This document shows, piece after piece, positions 43,421-51,891 of a stretch of DNA of 64,000 nt. This stretch comes from Acidovorax sp. DW039 (lineage in GTDB: Bacteria > Pseudomonadota > Gammaproteobacteria > Burkholderiales > Burkholderiaceae_C), in the NCBI RefSeq assembly GCF_037101375.1, contig NZ_AP029019.1, positions 3,205,001 to 3,269,000 of the forward strand, written 5' to 3'. Below the pieces are notes generated by a model. The model worked only from the letters and a program-made list of their open reading frames with translations. It did not search any database and was not told the origin of the DNA. The first letter of the stretch is position 1; the number at the start of each line of letters is the position of its first letter. Position numbers and translations under genes: made by a program.

Positions 43421-44569
43421 ATGCCGCTTGGACTGCTCCATCAGGTCGGACACAACGCAAACTGGAACATTGAGTCTTTTCTTAGCGAGCGGTGCGGAGA
43501 CGGACTTGTACTGAGCCCACTTCACCAAGCGCTGCCGACAATCGAAAAGCTCGCTCCTGCGACGCGGGCCGCGTCGCTTTTCGACCCTCAGTTCTATCTG
43601 CCGAATTCCCGCAAGCGAAAGCTGCTGTCCTATCCGTTTTTTCCTGAGCAGGCATCAGGGGGCTTTCAAACCGGGACATTTGCTGAACACTCGTCCCAAG
43701 TCGCGCAGGCCTGTGTGGATTTCCAGATCGACCAGGGCTTTCGCAAGATCGTAGTTCCGACCCGCTTCCTGAAGGAGATGTATCCCGAGTACTTTCAGAT
43801 GCAAGAGGAGTTCTCGGTTAACCCATTTCTTGCCGTTGCTGGCAACAGACCGCTATGCCTGTCGCTCGCTGTCAAGGCAAGCATGATTAGGCATGCCAGC
43901 TGGCGTAGGATGCTCCTTGATTGGATTACTCATTTCCACCAAGTGGACGAGCTCTATCTCATGTACGAGTTTGAGCGAGACACCAAACAGGTACAAGACG
44001 CTGACTTTTTGAGGGAGACCTTGCGGTTTTTCAGGGAGGTGATGGGGACCGGACTACAACTGACGATTGGCTACACGAACACAGAAGGCCTGCTTTACTC
44101 TGTTATCGGTGATCCCAACATCACGATGGGCGCATTTGAGAACACGCGCATCTTCTCGGAAGACAAGTTTGTTGAATCCGACGGTGCTGTACGAGGGCCC
44201 AAAGCGCGTATATATCTGGCTGGACTTTTGAACTGGGTTCAGTTTGAAGATGCCCAACGCATTCGGACACTAGCGCCGGAAATATGGCGACAGGTATATC
44301 ACCCCACTGACTGGGCTGAGAACGCGCTCTCACAGGCGGTGGAGCCTACGTTTAACCAACCTGCGCTTTACAAGCACTATTTCCTCAACATGCAGGCTCA
44401 CGTTAACGAGTTGCGTGCGATGAGCTTGGATGAACGACTGTCAATGCTCAAACGTCGGGTAGCTCATGCACAGCGGATGTATCAGGCGTTAGAGTCTCGC
44501 CTTCCGCTTGAACGACATGGGAGAAACGGCCACCTTGCCTCATGGGCGGAAGCCCTAGAAACGTTCTAG
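43421..44569 (+). CDS. Unrecognised protein co-expressed with the kinase
   Basis: 382 residues with no membrane segment. Recurring hydrophobic strand-helix units (DFQIDQGFRKIVVPTRFLKEMYPEYF, NPFLAVAGNRPLCLSLAV, VDELYLMYEFERD, MGTGLQLTIGYTNTEGLLYSVIGDPNITMGAFENTRIF) suggest a TIM-barrel-like alpha/beta protein. No catalytic motif I can name. AGGAGG just before ATG 43421 gives a strong start; the 14-bp gap after the kinase makes an operon and a kinase-substrate or toxin-partner relation plausible. Its last 15 bp overlap the tail of the convergent nuclease-like gene. Confidence 0.6.
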   Translation: MPLGLLHQVGHNANWNIESFLSERCGDGLVLSPLHQALPTIEKLAPATRAASLFDPQFYLPNSRKRKLLSYPFFPEQASGGFQTGTFAEHSSQVAQACVDFQIDQGFRKIVVPTRFLKEMYPEYFQMQEEFSVNPFLAVAGNRPLCLSLAVKASMIRHASWRRMLLDWITHFHQVDELYLMYEFERDTKQVQDADFLRETLRFFREVMGTGLQLTIGYTNTEGLLYSVIGDPNITMGAFENTRIFSEDKFVESDGAVRGPKARIYLAGLLNWVQFEDAQRIRTLAPEIWRQVYHPTDWAENALSQAVEPTFNQPALYKHYFLNMQAHVNELRAMSLDERLSMLKRRVAHAQRMYQALESRLPLERHGRNGHLASWAEALETF

Positions 44570-45241
44570 TAAAGGCCGCTTTGCCACTACCCGGGCAGCC
44601 AAAACTGCCTGAGCCTGCCATCTTTTGGCGATGCTCATTGGGCCTCCGAAGACAGCGGCTGAGTGGATGTAGAGTCCAGCCTGGCTGTCAACGGACGCCA
44701 AACCTATACCGAGAGACTTGAACCTGCCAATCTGGGCAAGTGCAGGCCGCACATACGCGTGATCGAGAACAACCCAGGATTCATCCGCAAACTGCAAATT
44801 CCTGTATGCCTGTACAAGCACGCGTTTCCACTCGCTGAGCTTGGCCTCAACCGCAATCACCCTTTCAAACGGGAGGGTAGATACTGTTGAAATAGAAAAC
44901 TCCTTAGCAGACCCACATGCAAGGCCAGCAGAGGACAGCTGAGCAAGAACGCGTTGCGCCCCACCGTCAGATGTGCCTAACGCGCTTGCCAGAGCTGCTC
45001 TGGTACTGATCGTTGATCCAACACCATGGCTCAGCAGCACAGCAAGGCGCGGATTGACGCTTGATAGCGCTCTGAGCGCACCCGTGGTCCTTGCAGCTCT
45101 CTTTGCAAGTACGAGGTCGGCGATCCCCACACCTGCGTCTAGCTCCAACTCAACTCGATAGTCACGACGCTGCGCACGCCGAGTGCACGCCACAATGGCT
45201 TTTACCAACTGTTCTTCTGTGTCGAATCCGACGTTCTTCAA
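44555..45241 (-). CDS. Possible PD-(D/E)xK nuclease-fold protein with helix-turn-helix insert
   Basis: 228 residues, probable TTG start with AAGAGG nine bases upstream. Two elements suggest a restriction-nuclease fold: LELDAGVGIADLVLAKRA near the N-terminus and VIAVEAKLSEWKRVLVQAYRNLQFADESWVVLD in the middle, where E-A-K matches the E-x-K of the fold. Between them lies a winged-helix-like stretch (STRAALASALGTSDGGAQRVLAQLSSAGLA). It is convergent with the kinase operon and might belong to the same defence locus. Fold-level inference only. Confidence 0.5.
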   Translation of the reverse strand: MKNVGFDTEEQLVKAIVACTRRAQRRDYRVELELDAGVGIADLVLAKRAARTTGALRALSSVNPRLAVLLSHGVGSTISTRAALASALGTSDGGAQRVLAQLSSAGLACGSAKEFSISTVSTLPFERVIAVEAKLSEWKRVLVQAYRNLQFADESWVVLDHAYVRPALAQIGRFKSLGIGLASVDSQAGLYIHSAAVFGGPMSIAKRWQAQAVLAARVVAKRPLLERF

Positions 45242-45412
45242 ACTGCATACCTCTTGTCATTGGGTCTTGTCTCGATCACAAACTGGGCCTGGGGAGCCAG
45301 ACTGGACCAGAACTATAGCGAAGGCACCCTCGCCTCGTGAGCGTACATGACCGATTGCAACAAGCCATTTTCTGGAATCCGGCAAGAGTCAACGATAGTC
45401 GACGCGTCCCCA

Positions 45413-45835
45413 TCACCCGCCCAAAAACAGCGCGATCCGGTCTGTAGTCCATGTCGCCACCCCAGTGCCGAAGAAGTCTGCGTCCTCTGTCCAGACAGGG
45501 CAGCCAAGCACCATCGCACATGCTAGTACCGGCCAGTCGTCGGCATCACGCATCTCGATCCTGCGCAGGGCTTGCTGCTGCAGCCCCCCGTAAACCTCCA
45601 TATCCATGGGATGAACGATGCGCTCAAGAGCATCGAGGACCAGCATGGCGGGGATGGGATCAACGCCTCGTTTTTTCAGCAGCGCAGGCAGGTACTTCCG
45701 TGCATCTGCATACGCCACATCAGGGGCAAAGAACTTCACGGTATCAGCGTGAGCCTGAATCAGTTCGAGGACACGCGTGCCCAGCACTGCACGGATCAGG
45801 ATGTTGGCATCCAGAACGATTGCCGCGCTGCTCAT
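45413..45835 (-). CDS. PIN-domain toxin (VapC-like)
   Basis: 140 residues. PIN-fold acids are seen in VLDANILIRAV (first Asp), VAYADARKYLPALL, MRDADDWPVLACAMVLGCPVWTEDADFFGTGV (the downstream acidic cluster). PIN toxins are Mg-dependent ribonucleases that cut tRNA or rRNA. The gene overlaps the antitoxin gene by 4 bp (ATGA), the classic antitoxin-first arrangement. Length is standard. Confidence 0.85.
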   Translation of the reverse strand: MSSAAIVLDANILIRAVLGTRVLELIQAHADTVKFFAPDVAYADARKYLPALLKKRGVDPIPAMLVLDALERIVHPMDMEVYGGLQQQALRRIEMRDADDWPVLACAMVLGCPVWTEDADFFGTGVATWTTDRIALFLGG

Positions 45836-46110
45836 TTGGCCCTGGCACTGGTGGCAGGAGCGCTCTTCTTTCGGGCTTTCTTGAAGTCAGCAACTATGTC
45901 CTCTACATCCACACCCTGAGCAGACAGCAGCTTATCGAGTGACTGGCTAGCTTTCTTCAAGGCCACCAAATCCGCCTCGGCCTGGCCGTGCACGGGGATG
46001 AAGTAGCCGACCGTCTGACCGTGACGAGTCACAGCAACAGGGCTGCTGGCCGCGATGTACTCAGCCAAGTCCGCGCGGAACTCGCGGATTCCTACCTTTG
46101 TGGCTTCCAT
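45832..46110 (-). CDS. Phd/YefM-family antitoxin
   Basis: 92 residues. The N-terminal half KVGIREFRADLAEYIAASSPVAVTRHGQTVGYFIPV is the Phd/YefM DNA-binding fold; the C-terminal part is basic and would wrap the toxin. It binds its own promoter: a perfect palindrome containing TGTACA lies 24 bp upstream. Pairs with the PIN toxin downstream (4-bp overlap). Confidence 0.88.
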   Translation of the reverse strand: MEATKVGIREFRADLAEYIAASSPVAVTRHGQTVGYFIPVHGQAEADLVALKKASQSLDKLLSAQGVDVEDIVADFKKARKKSAPATSARAK

Positions 46111-46134
46111 GGCCGAACTCCTTATTTGTGAATC

Positions 46135-46148
46135 AATGTGTACACATT
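46135..46148. promoter_or_regulatory. Palindromic operator of the Phd/PIN operon
   Basis: AATGTGTACACATT, a perfect 14-bp palindrome with the TGTACA core known from YefM/Phd autoregulation, located just upstream of the antitoxin start. Confidence 0.7.
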
Positions 46149-46445
46149 TTAAGCTATGCGATGTAGGCTGTCAAAGTGCATAGGGGTGTTGCTGCGAGAT
46201 GGGCGACGCCAAAGATGTTTAAGCCGCTGGTAACAGCCACCATGTAACCAAAGCATGAGATTTGCTGTGCTGGACGCTGCTGGACTTCAGCCAGAGCCAC
46301 TACCGCTAGCGGGCCAAATTCTGATGTTTGACATGCCGATTGCGGCCACCAAAACGGCCATCAAGCGTACTTTTCTGCTCGGCTGACACAGATGGTGCCG
46401 TGACGGCTCAAAAGCGCTCAAGACGCGAACCAGCCGGTTGATCGC
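46149..46445. other. Gene-free stretch
   Basis: About 300 bp between the antitoxin promoter and the end of the leftward replication-initiator-like gene. No gene, hairpin terminator or repeat stands out. Confidence 0.5.
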
Positions 46446-47528
46446 TCAACGCAAACGATGGCGCTTTTGCTGCTGCTGCTCTGCATGGCTGTCTGGTGGC
46501 TCAAACGCTTCTGGCGGGAACATGCCTGTATCGCGCAGCGCATCGCACGCCTGCTGCCACAGCTCTTCCGGTTTCCACCATGCAGTCTGATGGCTGCGCC
46601 AGAACGCATGCACTTTGCGCGCGTGATCGGTGTGCTTGAATGCCTCCAGAGCAGCTTTGACGCCGTCCTGGCGACACATCGCAAGAAGCGATTTTTCGAC
46701 CAGCGGTTCAAGCTCTGCGCCTCTGGCAGACAGATCGGCAAAGTGGAAGCGGGCAAAGCGGTTGGTCTGCTGTGGCAGCTTCCACAGCGGCAGGCCGCGC
46801 ATCTTCTTGCCGCGCACTTCAACGCGGACGACCTCAGGACCGCCTAGCACTCGCTTCAACTGCTTGATCTTGTTGGCCTTCAGCGGATCATCGTTGAAGC
46901 CGGACGAACCGGACTGGGCAATCGCCAAGATCGCTGCGTGAACAAGCTCTTGCTGCTTGTTGTAGGCGGTTGTCTCGTAGTCACTGCTAACGCTGCCGAA
47001 GTTGTAGCCCTCGATGAAGCCGCCCTTGCCGACGCGCTTTGCCATCACACTCATGCGCTGGCCGTTGTCGTAGCGCACCAGCATCCGGGTCAACGCTGCA
47101 TGGTAGATGTCCACCGCAAAGTGAATGACGTTCAGCAGCGGGCGGTGCATCAAATCGTTGTACTCACGGCGACCGATCAGATCACGCATAACACGATGGA
47201 TTTGCTGGGCGTCGCCATCGGCAAACTTTGCGGGGTTGCACTCAATGCGAATGCTGCCTTTCTGGCGGACGGAGTCAACGGCGCCGATCTGTACCAGCGC
47301 TTTGCCGCCTCCGCCAAGCAAGATGCGGAAATTCTCGCGGTATCTGGACTTCCCAAGATAGGCGCGCTCGCAAACACCAGATTCGATCAGCTTGTTAATA
47401 CGACTCCGCAGATTCTGGAGCAGAGCATCTTGATCAAGGCGATCCACATACCAGGCCAAGATAAATGCCAGACCGTCTACGAGGGGCGGTTGGGGAGTAG
47501 GTTGCATAACAACTGGACGGATTTTCAT
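46446..47528 (-). CDS. Replication-initiation-factor-like protein (Rep_trans type)
   Basis: About 360 residues from MKIRPVVMQPTPQPP. The fold hints are GSIRIECNPAKF, the central LLNVIHFAVDIYHAALTRMLV and YNFGSVSSDYETTAYNKQQEL, the last resembling the Y-x-G-S-x-x-S-D-K-x-x-x-x-Y-D-K segment of Rep_trans rolling-circle initiators, followed by VRVEVRGKKMRGLPLWKL with the acidic metal ligand (R-V-E-V-R). Such proteins nick a double-strand origin. The start is uncertain (47528 preferred, 47576 possible). Non-coding, repeat-bearing DNA lies upstream. Could be an island replication factor or a relic. Confidence 0.6.
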   Translation of the reverse strand: MKIRPVVMQPTPQPPLVDGLAFILAWYVDRLDQDALLQNLRSRINKLIESGVCERAYLGKSRYRENFRILLGGGGKALVQIGAVDSVRQKGSIRIECNPAKFADGDAQQIHRVMRDLIGRREYNDLMHRPLLNVIHFAVDIYHAALTRMLVRYDNGQRMSVMAKRVGKGGFIEGYNFGSVSSDYETTAYNKQQELVHAAILAIAQSGSSGFNDDPLKANKIKQLKRVLGGPEVVRVEVRGKKMRGLPLWKLPQQTNRFARFHFADLSARGAELEPLVEKSLLAMCRQDGVKAALEAFKHTDHARKVHAFWRSHQTAWWKPEELWQQACDALRDTGMFPPEAFEPPDSHAEQQQQKRHRLR

Positions 47529-48120
47529 ATCACTGCTTTCAACACTTGATGGATGGAGCCGATAGCTCTCGGGCATATCGACTGCATCTGCCGCATGGGG
47601 TTGGCGCCGTGCTGGCACTGATCTGAACTTGCCGCCGTAGGCATGCTGCTTCGTGTGAGTGCAATCAGGCGCTGTGCACCATGCTGCTGATGCACAAGTT
47701 ATTTACAGTTTTTGTTTTATGGCTCTGAGTGCAGATGGCTGCTGAAGCCAGTTGCTGCAGTCAGTGGTCAGCGCAGCAAAAGCCGCCTGCAGATGCGCAG
47801 AACGGGGCTGCGCGTTGCGTGTTGCGGCGCGATGACATAGCGTGATTAGCTGCTGCTGGTGGTGAGTAATGTTGGTACAGCTGTTTGTCGCTATAGCTGG
47901 TACTGGTCACACATCTCACATACATCACATAGCTCAATCACACTCTTGTTAGAGCCACTGACAGATGCTCAAACGATCGTAGTGAATCCGGTCAATAACA
48001 CTGGAAAAGTTCACCGTTCATCCACATCCAGAAAATGACCGAATCAAGACTTGATTTGGGGGACATCCCCCCCGAAATATGTGCATATTTACATATTTAG
48101 TCTTCAGGGGAGGCGGTGCC
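47529..48120. other. Repeat-bearing non-coding region, candidate origin
   Basis: About 590 bp without a gene. Iteron-like TCACAYA copies at 47907, 47916 and 47925 (9-bp period) and 47938; perfect inverted repeats AATCAAG-A-CTTGATT (48042-48056) and AAATATGT...ACATATTT (48075-48098); a GGGGG/CCCCC hairpin around 48058-48071. It separates the replication-initiator-like gene from the integrase-like gene. Confidence 0.45.
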
Positions 48121-50052
48121 TCAAGCAAGAAGAATTGCTTGTTTAATCGCATAGAAGCTGGCGCTGCGGTTTTCCGAGCCAGGTGCATGGAACTGTTTTG
48201 TCGGCACGCCACGCGCTCCAGGCACGAGCAAATGTTGTTCACGCAAAGCCTTGAGGGCGATCTGGAGATCGAGTCCCTTACAGACCACATTTTCCAAATA
48301 CGAGGGATACACCAAAAATAGCGCTTCCTTGTTTGAGCGCCCCCTGTACTCATATCCCGCAACCGTCCCCTTGTGCTGTTCATTGAACTGCTGGAACGGC
48401 TTGAACTTATCGCCGCGCTGAGATTGAAAGAACAAGCGCAGATGCTTCATCACGGCCTCTTCGGAAATCGGAAGGCTTTGCTGATAGTCAGCGTGCCACT
48501 GCGCGAAGCTGCGCGCTATGGCTTTCATGACTTGCTCCTTACTCCAACCGACTGCTTGCGCGTCAACTGCCATCAGGCCGGCAAAGGCGAAGAGGACAAA
48601 GTTCTCGCGCATACGATCAGAGACACCGTCCGTTTGGTTGAACGTCAGCCCCTCGGTCAGATGATCACGAAGCTCAGGCGCAAGCTTGGAATATTCGGTA
48701 TGCAAGTGCGGCAACTGCTCCACCAGATGTGCACAGAGAGCTGCGCCTGCATGCCCGTAGCACTCGTTCAGCAGACTGGCAATTGCCTTGGATTTTTCGG
48801 CACCGCTTTCGTACCCACGCACGTTGTCCCAGAGTCCATGTTTGCTATTGACCTTGAGGCTCGGCAAGCGAGCCATTTGACCCTCTTGAACCGTCAGGCC
48901 AGCACTGCGCATGCGAGAAAGCGCAGACACCTCTCCCGCGCTCATGACCATGGAGTAATTGCGCGAAAGCTCTTGCAAGTTAAAGCTTGCAAATTCATCA
49001 CCTCTCGACCTGACAGCCGCAATGCCAACCTCGACGACTCGATTGAGTGTCGCGTTGCTGATGGGAGTATCCATGTCATATCGACCAGGATGCAGAAAAC
49101 GGGAAGCACTGAAGCAAGTCTTGAAGGTCACCAGAATATCGAGCGCTTGATTACTCAGGTAGACAACATGGGGCTTGCCAGTTTTCATGCGCTCTTTAGG
49201 AATCGTCCATGTGGCATTGTCAAAATCGACCTCATCCCAAGTCGCATTCACAAACTCACCCTTGCGAACCATCGTCAGCATGACGAAGCGCAGCGCTAAA
49301 CGCAGCGTTGGCGCCGTGGCAGTGGTTTCTAATGCAGCGAGAAATTGCCGAATTTCAATGGGAGACAGCGCACGATCACGGGCTTTGAATGTTGCAATGT
49401 CACTCGGGCGAATCCCGTCTGCGGGGTTGACCACAACAACGGACTTGTCTTTGGATGCCGCGAATCGGTACACCAGCAGAACGATCTCGCGCACCTGAAC
49501 GGCAGGCGCAGCCGCACCCTTATCCTTGACACTTTCGCAATGCTTCATCAGCATGGCGGGCTTAATTTCGTCGAGTTTGAGCTTTCCGAACGGTCCTTCA
49601 AGATACCGCTTGTAGACCGAGCGACGCATGGCTAATGTGGAATCTGCGAGCCGGGCACCATTTTTCGGATCACTCTTGTCCTCGAAATATCGTTCAGCCC
49701 ATCGGCCAAACGTCAAAGCATCCGCTGCGTCTTGACGACGTTCGGCTTTGGAGCGTGATGGCGACTCGCCCCTTTCCACCAATCGCCGTGCCACGGACAG
49801 CAGTGTCCTGGCTTCGGCCAATGAAACAGTCATGCCGAATTCGAGTGCTTCGGGCTCACGGGGGTGTTTGGCTCCGGCCGTGTCATCGTACTTTCCAATA
49901 GTCAGCGTTTCACGACGACCATTGAGACGATAGTCGTAGCGGAACGACTTGGTGCCGGTGACAGAGACCGTGACGTACATGCCATCACGGTCTGCAACCT
50001 TAAACGACTTTTCGAGCGGGCGCAGCTTGCGCAGTCCGGTATCAGTGAGCAT
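48121..50052 (-). CDS. Chimeric integrase: tyrosine recombinase N-terminal half fused to a DUF927-like C-terminal half
   Basis: 643 residues. Residues 1-100 are the Arm-binding (DUF4102-type) domain, about 110-210 the SAM-like core-binding domain, and 245-300 the start of the catalytic domain with its first Arg (TMVRKGEFVNATWDEVDF, Arg263) and hairpin Lys (KTGKPHVVYLS). At about residue 357, after the normal SNATLNRVV...FASF, the expected H-x-x-R box and Tyr nucleophile do not appear. The chain instead continues with MSAGEVSALSRM...EGQMARLPSL, YGHAGAALCAHLV and FVLFAFAGLMAVDAQAVGWSKEQV, a layout typical of the DUF927 C-terminus. It probably still binds att DNA but should not recombine. It lies 211 bp from guaA. 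Confidence 0.75.
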   Translation of the reverse strand: MLTDTGLRKLRPLEKSFKVADRDGMYVTVSVTGTKSFRYDYRLNGRRETLTIGKYDDTAGAKHPREPEALEFGMTVSLAEARTLLSVARRLVERGESPSRSKAERRQDAADALTFGRWAERYFEDKSDPKNGARLADSTLAMRRSVYKRYLEGPFGKLKLDEIKPAMLMKHCESVKDKGAAAPAVQVREIVLLVYRFAASKDKSVVVVNPADGIRPSDIATFKARDRALSPIEIRQFLAALETTATAPTLRLALRFVMLTMVRKGEFVNATWDEVDFDNATWTIPKERMKTGKPHVVYLSNQALDILVTFKTCFSASRFLHPGRYDMDTPISNATLNRVVEVGIAAVRSRGDEFASFNLQELSRNYSMVMSAGEVSALSRMRSAGLTVQEGQMARLPSLKVNSKHGLWDNVRGYESGAEKSKAIASLLNECYGHAGAALCAHLVEQLPHLHTEYSKLAPELRDHLTEGLTFNQTDGVSDRMRENFVLFAFAGLMAVDAQAVGWSKEQVMKAIARSFAQWHADYQQSLPISEEAVMKHLRLFFQSQRGDKFKPFQQFNEQHKGTVAGYEYRGRSNKEALFLVYPSYLENVVCKGLDLQIALKALREQHLLVPGARGVPTKQFHAPGSENRSASFYAIKQAILLA

Positions 50053-50071
50053 CTTTGCCTGTCTTCAGTTT

Positions 50072-50146
50072 TACCGTCAGAGAGCCTGTCGGTAGTAGAA
50101 AGCAACGCGCTAGAGTCTCACTGTTTTTACCGTCTTGAATACCGTA
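50072..50146 (+). promoter_or_regulatory. Candidate integrase arm-type sites, guaA end
   Basis: TACCGTC at 50072-50078 and 50128-50134, and TACCGTA at 50140-50146; the last two are 12 bp apart, matching the spacing at the distal end. They lie between the integrase start and the guaA-proximal att core. Confidence 0.55.
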
Positions 50147-50262
50147 GAAGTTACCAGCTTTCAGCGCATGGCGCTGGGTCCCACTGGATAAGCAACTATT
50201 TGATTTACAACGAAAAATTTAAGATTCCAGGACGTTGCTGAACGTCACTGGAAAACTATAAA

Positions 50263-51879
50263 TTATTCCCACTCAATCGTCGCTGGTGGCTTGCTGCTCA
50301 CGTCATACGCCACGCGATTGATACCGCGCACTTCATTGATGATCCTGCCAGACACTTTCTTGAGCAACGCATAAGGCAGCTCAGCCCAGTCCGCAGTCAT
50401 GAAGTCGCTGGTCTGCACAGCACGCAGGGCCACCACGTAGTCGTAGGTACGGCCGTCACCCATCACTCCCACACTCTTCACAGGCAGGAACACGGTAAAC
50501 GCTTGGCTGGTCAGGTCATACCAAGTCTTACCTGTGGCCTCATCCTTGAAGTTGCGCAACTCCTCAATGAATATGGCGTCGGCACGGCGCAGCAGATCGG
50601 CGTATTCCTTCTTGACCTCGCCCAGGATACGGACCCCCAAACCAGGTCCTGGGAAGGGGTGGCGGTAGACCATCTCGGGTGGCAAACCCAGGGCCACGCC
50701 CAATTCGCGCACTTCATCCTTGAACAAATCGCGCAGAGGCTCCAGCAGCTTCAGGCCCAGCTGCTCGGGCAGGCCACCCACGTTGTGGTGGCTCTTGATG
50801 GTGACGGCCTTCTTGCTCTTGGCGCCACCGGACTCGATCACGTCGGGATAGATCGTGCCTTGGGCCAAAAAGGTAGCGCCCTTGTGGCCGCCAGTGCCAG
50901 CCTTGAGCTTGGCAGCCTCGGCCTTGAACACATCCACAAACAGGCCACCGATGATCTTGCGCTTTTGCTCGGGCTCGCTCACCCCGGCCAGCTTGCCCAG
51001 GAACAGGTCGCTGGCGTCCACGCGGATGACCTTGGCGTGCAGCTTGCCTTCAAACATGTCCATGACCATGTCACCCTCGTTCAGGCGCAGCAGGCCGTGG
51101 TCCACAAACACGCAGGTGAGCTGGTCACCAATGGCGCGGTGAATGAGCGCGGCAGCCACGGACGAATCCACACCACCCGACAGGCCCAGAATCACTTCTT
51201 CGTCACCGACCTGCTCACGGATTTTCTGAACGGCCTCTTCGATGTAGTCGCCCATGATCCAGTCGGCACGGGTGCCGCAGATGCCCAGCACAAAGCGCTC
51301 CAGCAGCGCCTTGCCCTGCACGGTGTGCGTGACTTCGGGGTGGAACTGCACTGCGTAGTAGCGGCGGCTTTCGTCGGCCATGCCGGCAATGGGGCACGAG
51401 GGCGTGGAGCACATCACCTTGAAGCCCGGGGGCAAGGCGGTGACCTTGTCGCCGTGGCTCATCCACACCTTGAGCATGCCGTGGCCTTCGGCCGTTGCGA
51501 AGTCTTCGATGCCCTTGAGCAGCTCGGTGTGGCCATGGGCGCGCACTTCGGCATAGCCAAACTCACGGGTGTTGGAGCCTTCGACCTTGCCGCCCAGCTG
51601 CTGGGCCATGGTCTGCATGCCGTAGCAGATACCCAGCACGGGGATGCCCAGCTCAAACACGGCGTCAGGAGCCTTGTCGTCCACCTCGTACACGCTGGCG
51701 TGACTGCCAGACAGGATGATGCCCTTGAGCTGACCATCCTTGGCGTAGTCACGAATCCAGTCGCTGGAGACATCGCAGGGGTGCACTTCGCAGTACACAT
51801 GGGCTTCGCGCACGCGACGGGCGATGAGCTGGGTGACTTGCGAGCCGAAATCGAGGATGAGGATTTTCTGGTGTTGCAT
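50263..51879 (-). CDS. guaA: GMP synthase (glutamine-hydrolysing)
   Basis: 538 residues. The N-terminal class I glutamine amidotransferase has VLGICYGMQ (nucleophile Cys) and the FHPEVTHT histidine/glutamate pair. The ATP pyrophosphatase domain has the PP-loop [13 protein letters not shown], and the C-terminal dimerisation domain ends PPATIEWE. It converts XMP to GMP, the last step of guanine nucleotide synthesis. The 3' end is the island attachment site. It follows guaB and a toxin-antitoxin pair on the same strand; the PIN gene stop is 12 bp upstream. Confidence 0.97.
   Translation of the reverse strand: MQHQKILILDFGSQVTQLIARRVREAHVYCEVHPCDVSSDWIRDYAKDGQLKGIILSGSHASVYEVDDKAPDAVFELGIPVLGICYGMQTMAQQLGGKVEGSNTREFGYAEVRAHGHTELLKGIEDFATAEGHGMLKVWMSHGDKVTALPPGFKVMCSTPSCPIAGMADESRRYYAVQFHPEVTHTVQGKALLERFVLGICGTRADWIMGDYIEEAVQKIREQVGDEEVILGLSGGVDSSVAAALIHRAIGDQLTCVFVDHGLLRLNEGDMVMDMFEGKLHAKVIRVDASDLFLGKLAGVSEPEQKRKIIGGLFVDVFKAEAAKLKAGTGGHKGATFLAQGTIYPDVIESGGAKSKKAVTIKSHHNVGGLPEQLGLKLLEPLRDLFKDEVRELGVALGLPPEMVYRHPFPGPGLGVRILGEVKKEYADLLRRADAIFIEELRNFKDEATGKTWYDLTSQAFTVFLPVKSVGVMGDGRTYDYVVALRAVQTSDFMTADWAELPYALLKKVSGRIINEVRGINRVAYDVSSKPPATIEWE
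50265..50281. repeat. guaA-proximal attachment site
   Basis: ATTCCCACTCAATCGTC at the very 3' end of guaA (encoding T-I-E-W-E on the minus strand), identical to 25119-25135. Insertion here leaves GuaA intact, with its TAA stop in the island-side sequence. Confidence 0.85.
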
Positions 51880-51891
51880 GGTGGTGGTCCG

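Larger units (their letters stand above)
25119..50281. mobile_element. Genomic island integrated in the 3' end of guaA (about 25.2 kb)
   Basis: Seen: the 17-bp end of guaA (50265-50281) is repeated exactly at 25119-25135 in the same orientation; a tyrosine-recombinase gene lies 211 bp from guaA; TACCGTC motifs at 12-bp spacing occur inside both ends; the cargo between them is accessory (defence-like genes, toxin-antitoxin, regulators, a replication-initiator-like protein) with mixed base composition. Known: the 3' end of guaA is a recurrent integration site for genomic islands carrying a tyrosine integrase. Inference: the unit entered by site-specific recombination that rebuilt the guaA end. 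No conjugation genes are seen, so it is not a complete ICE, and its guaA-proximal integrase looks crippled. Confidence 0.85.
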
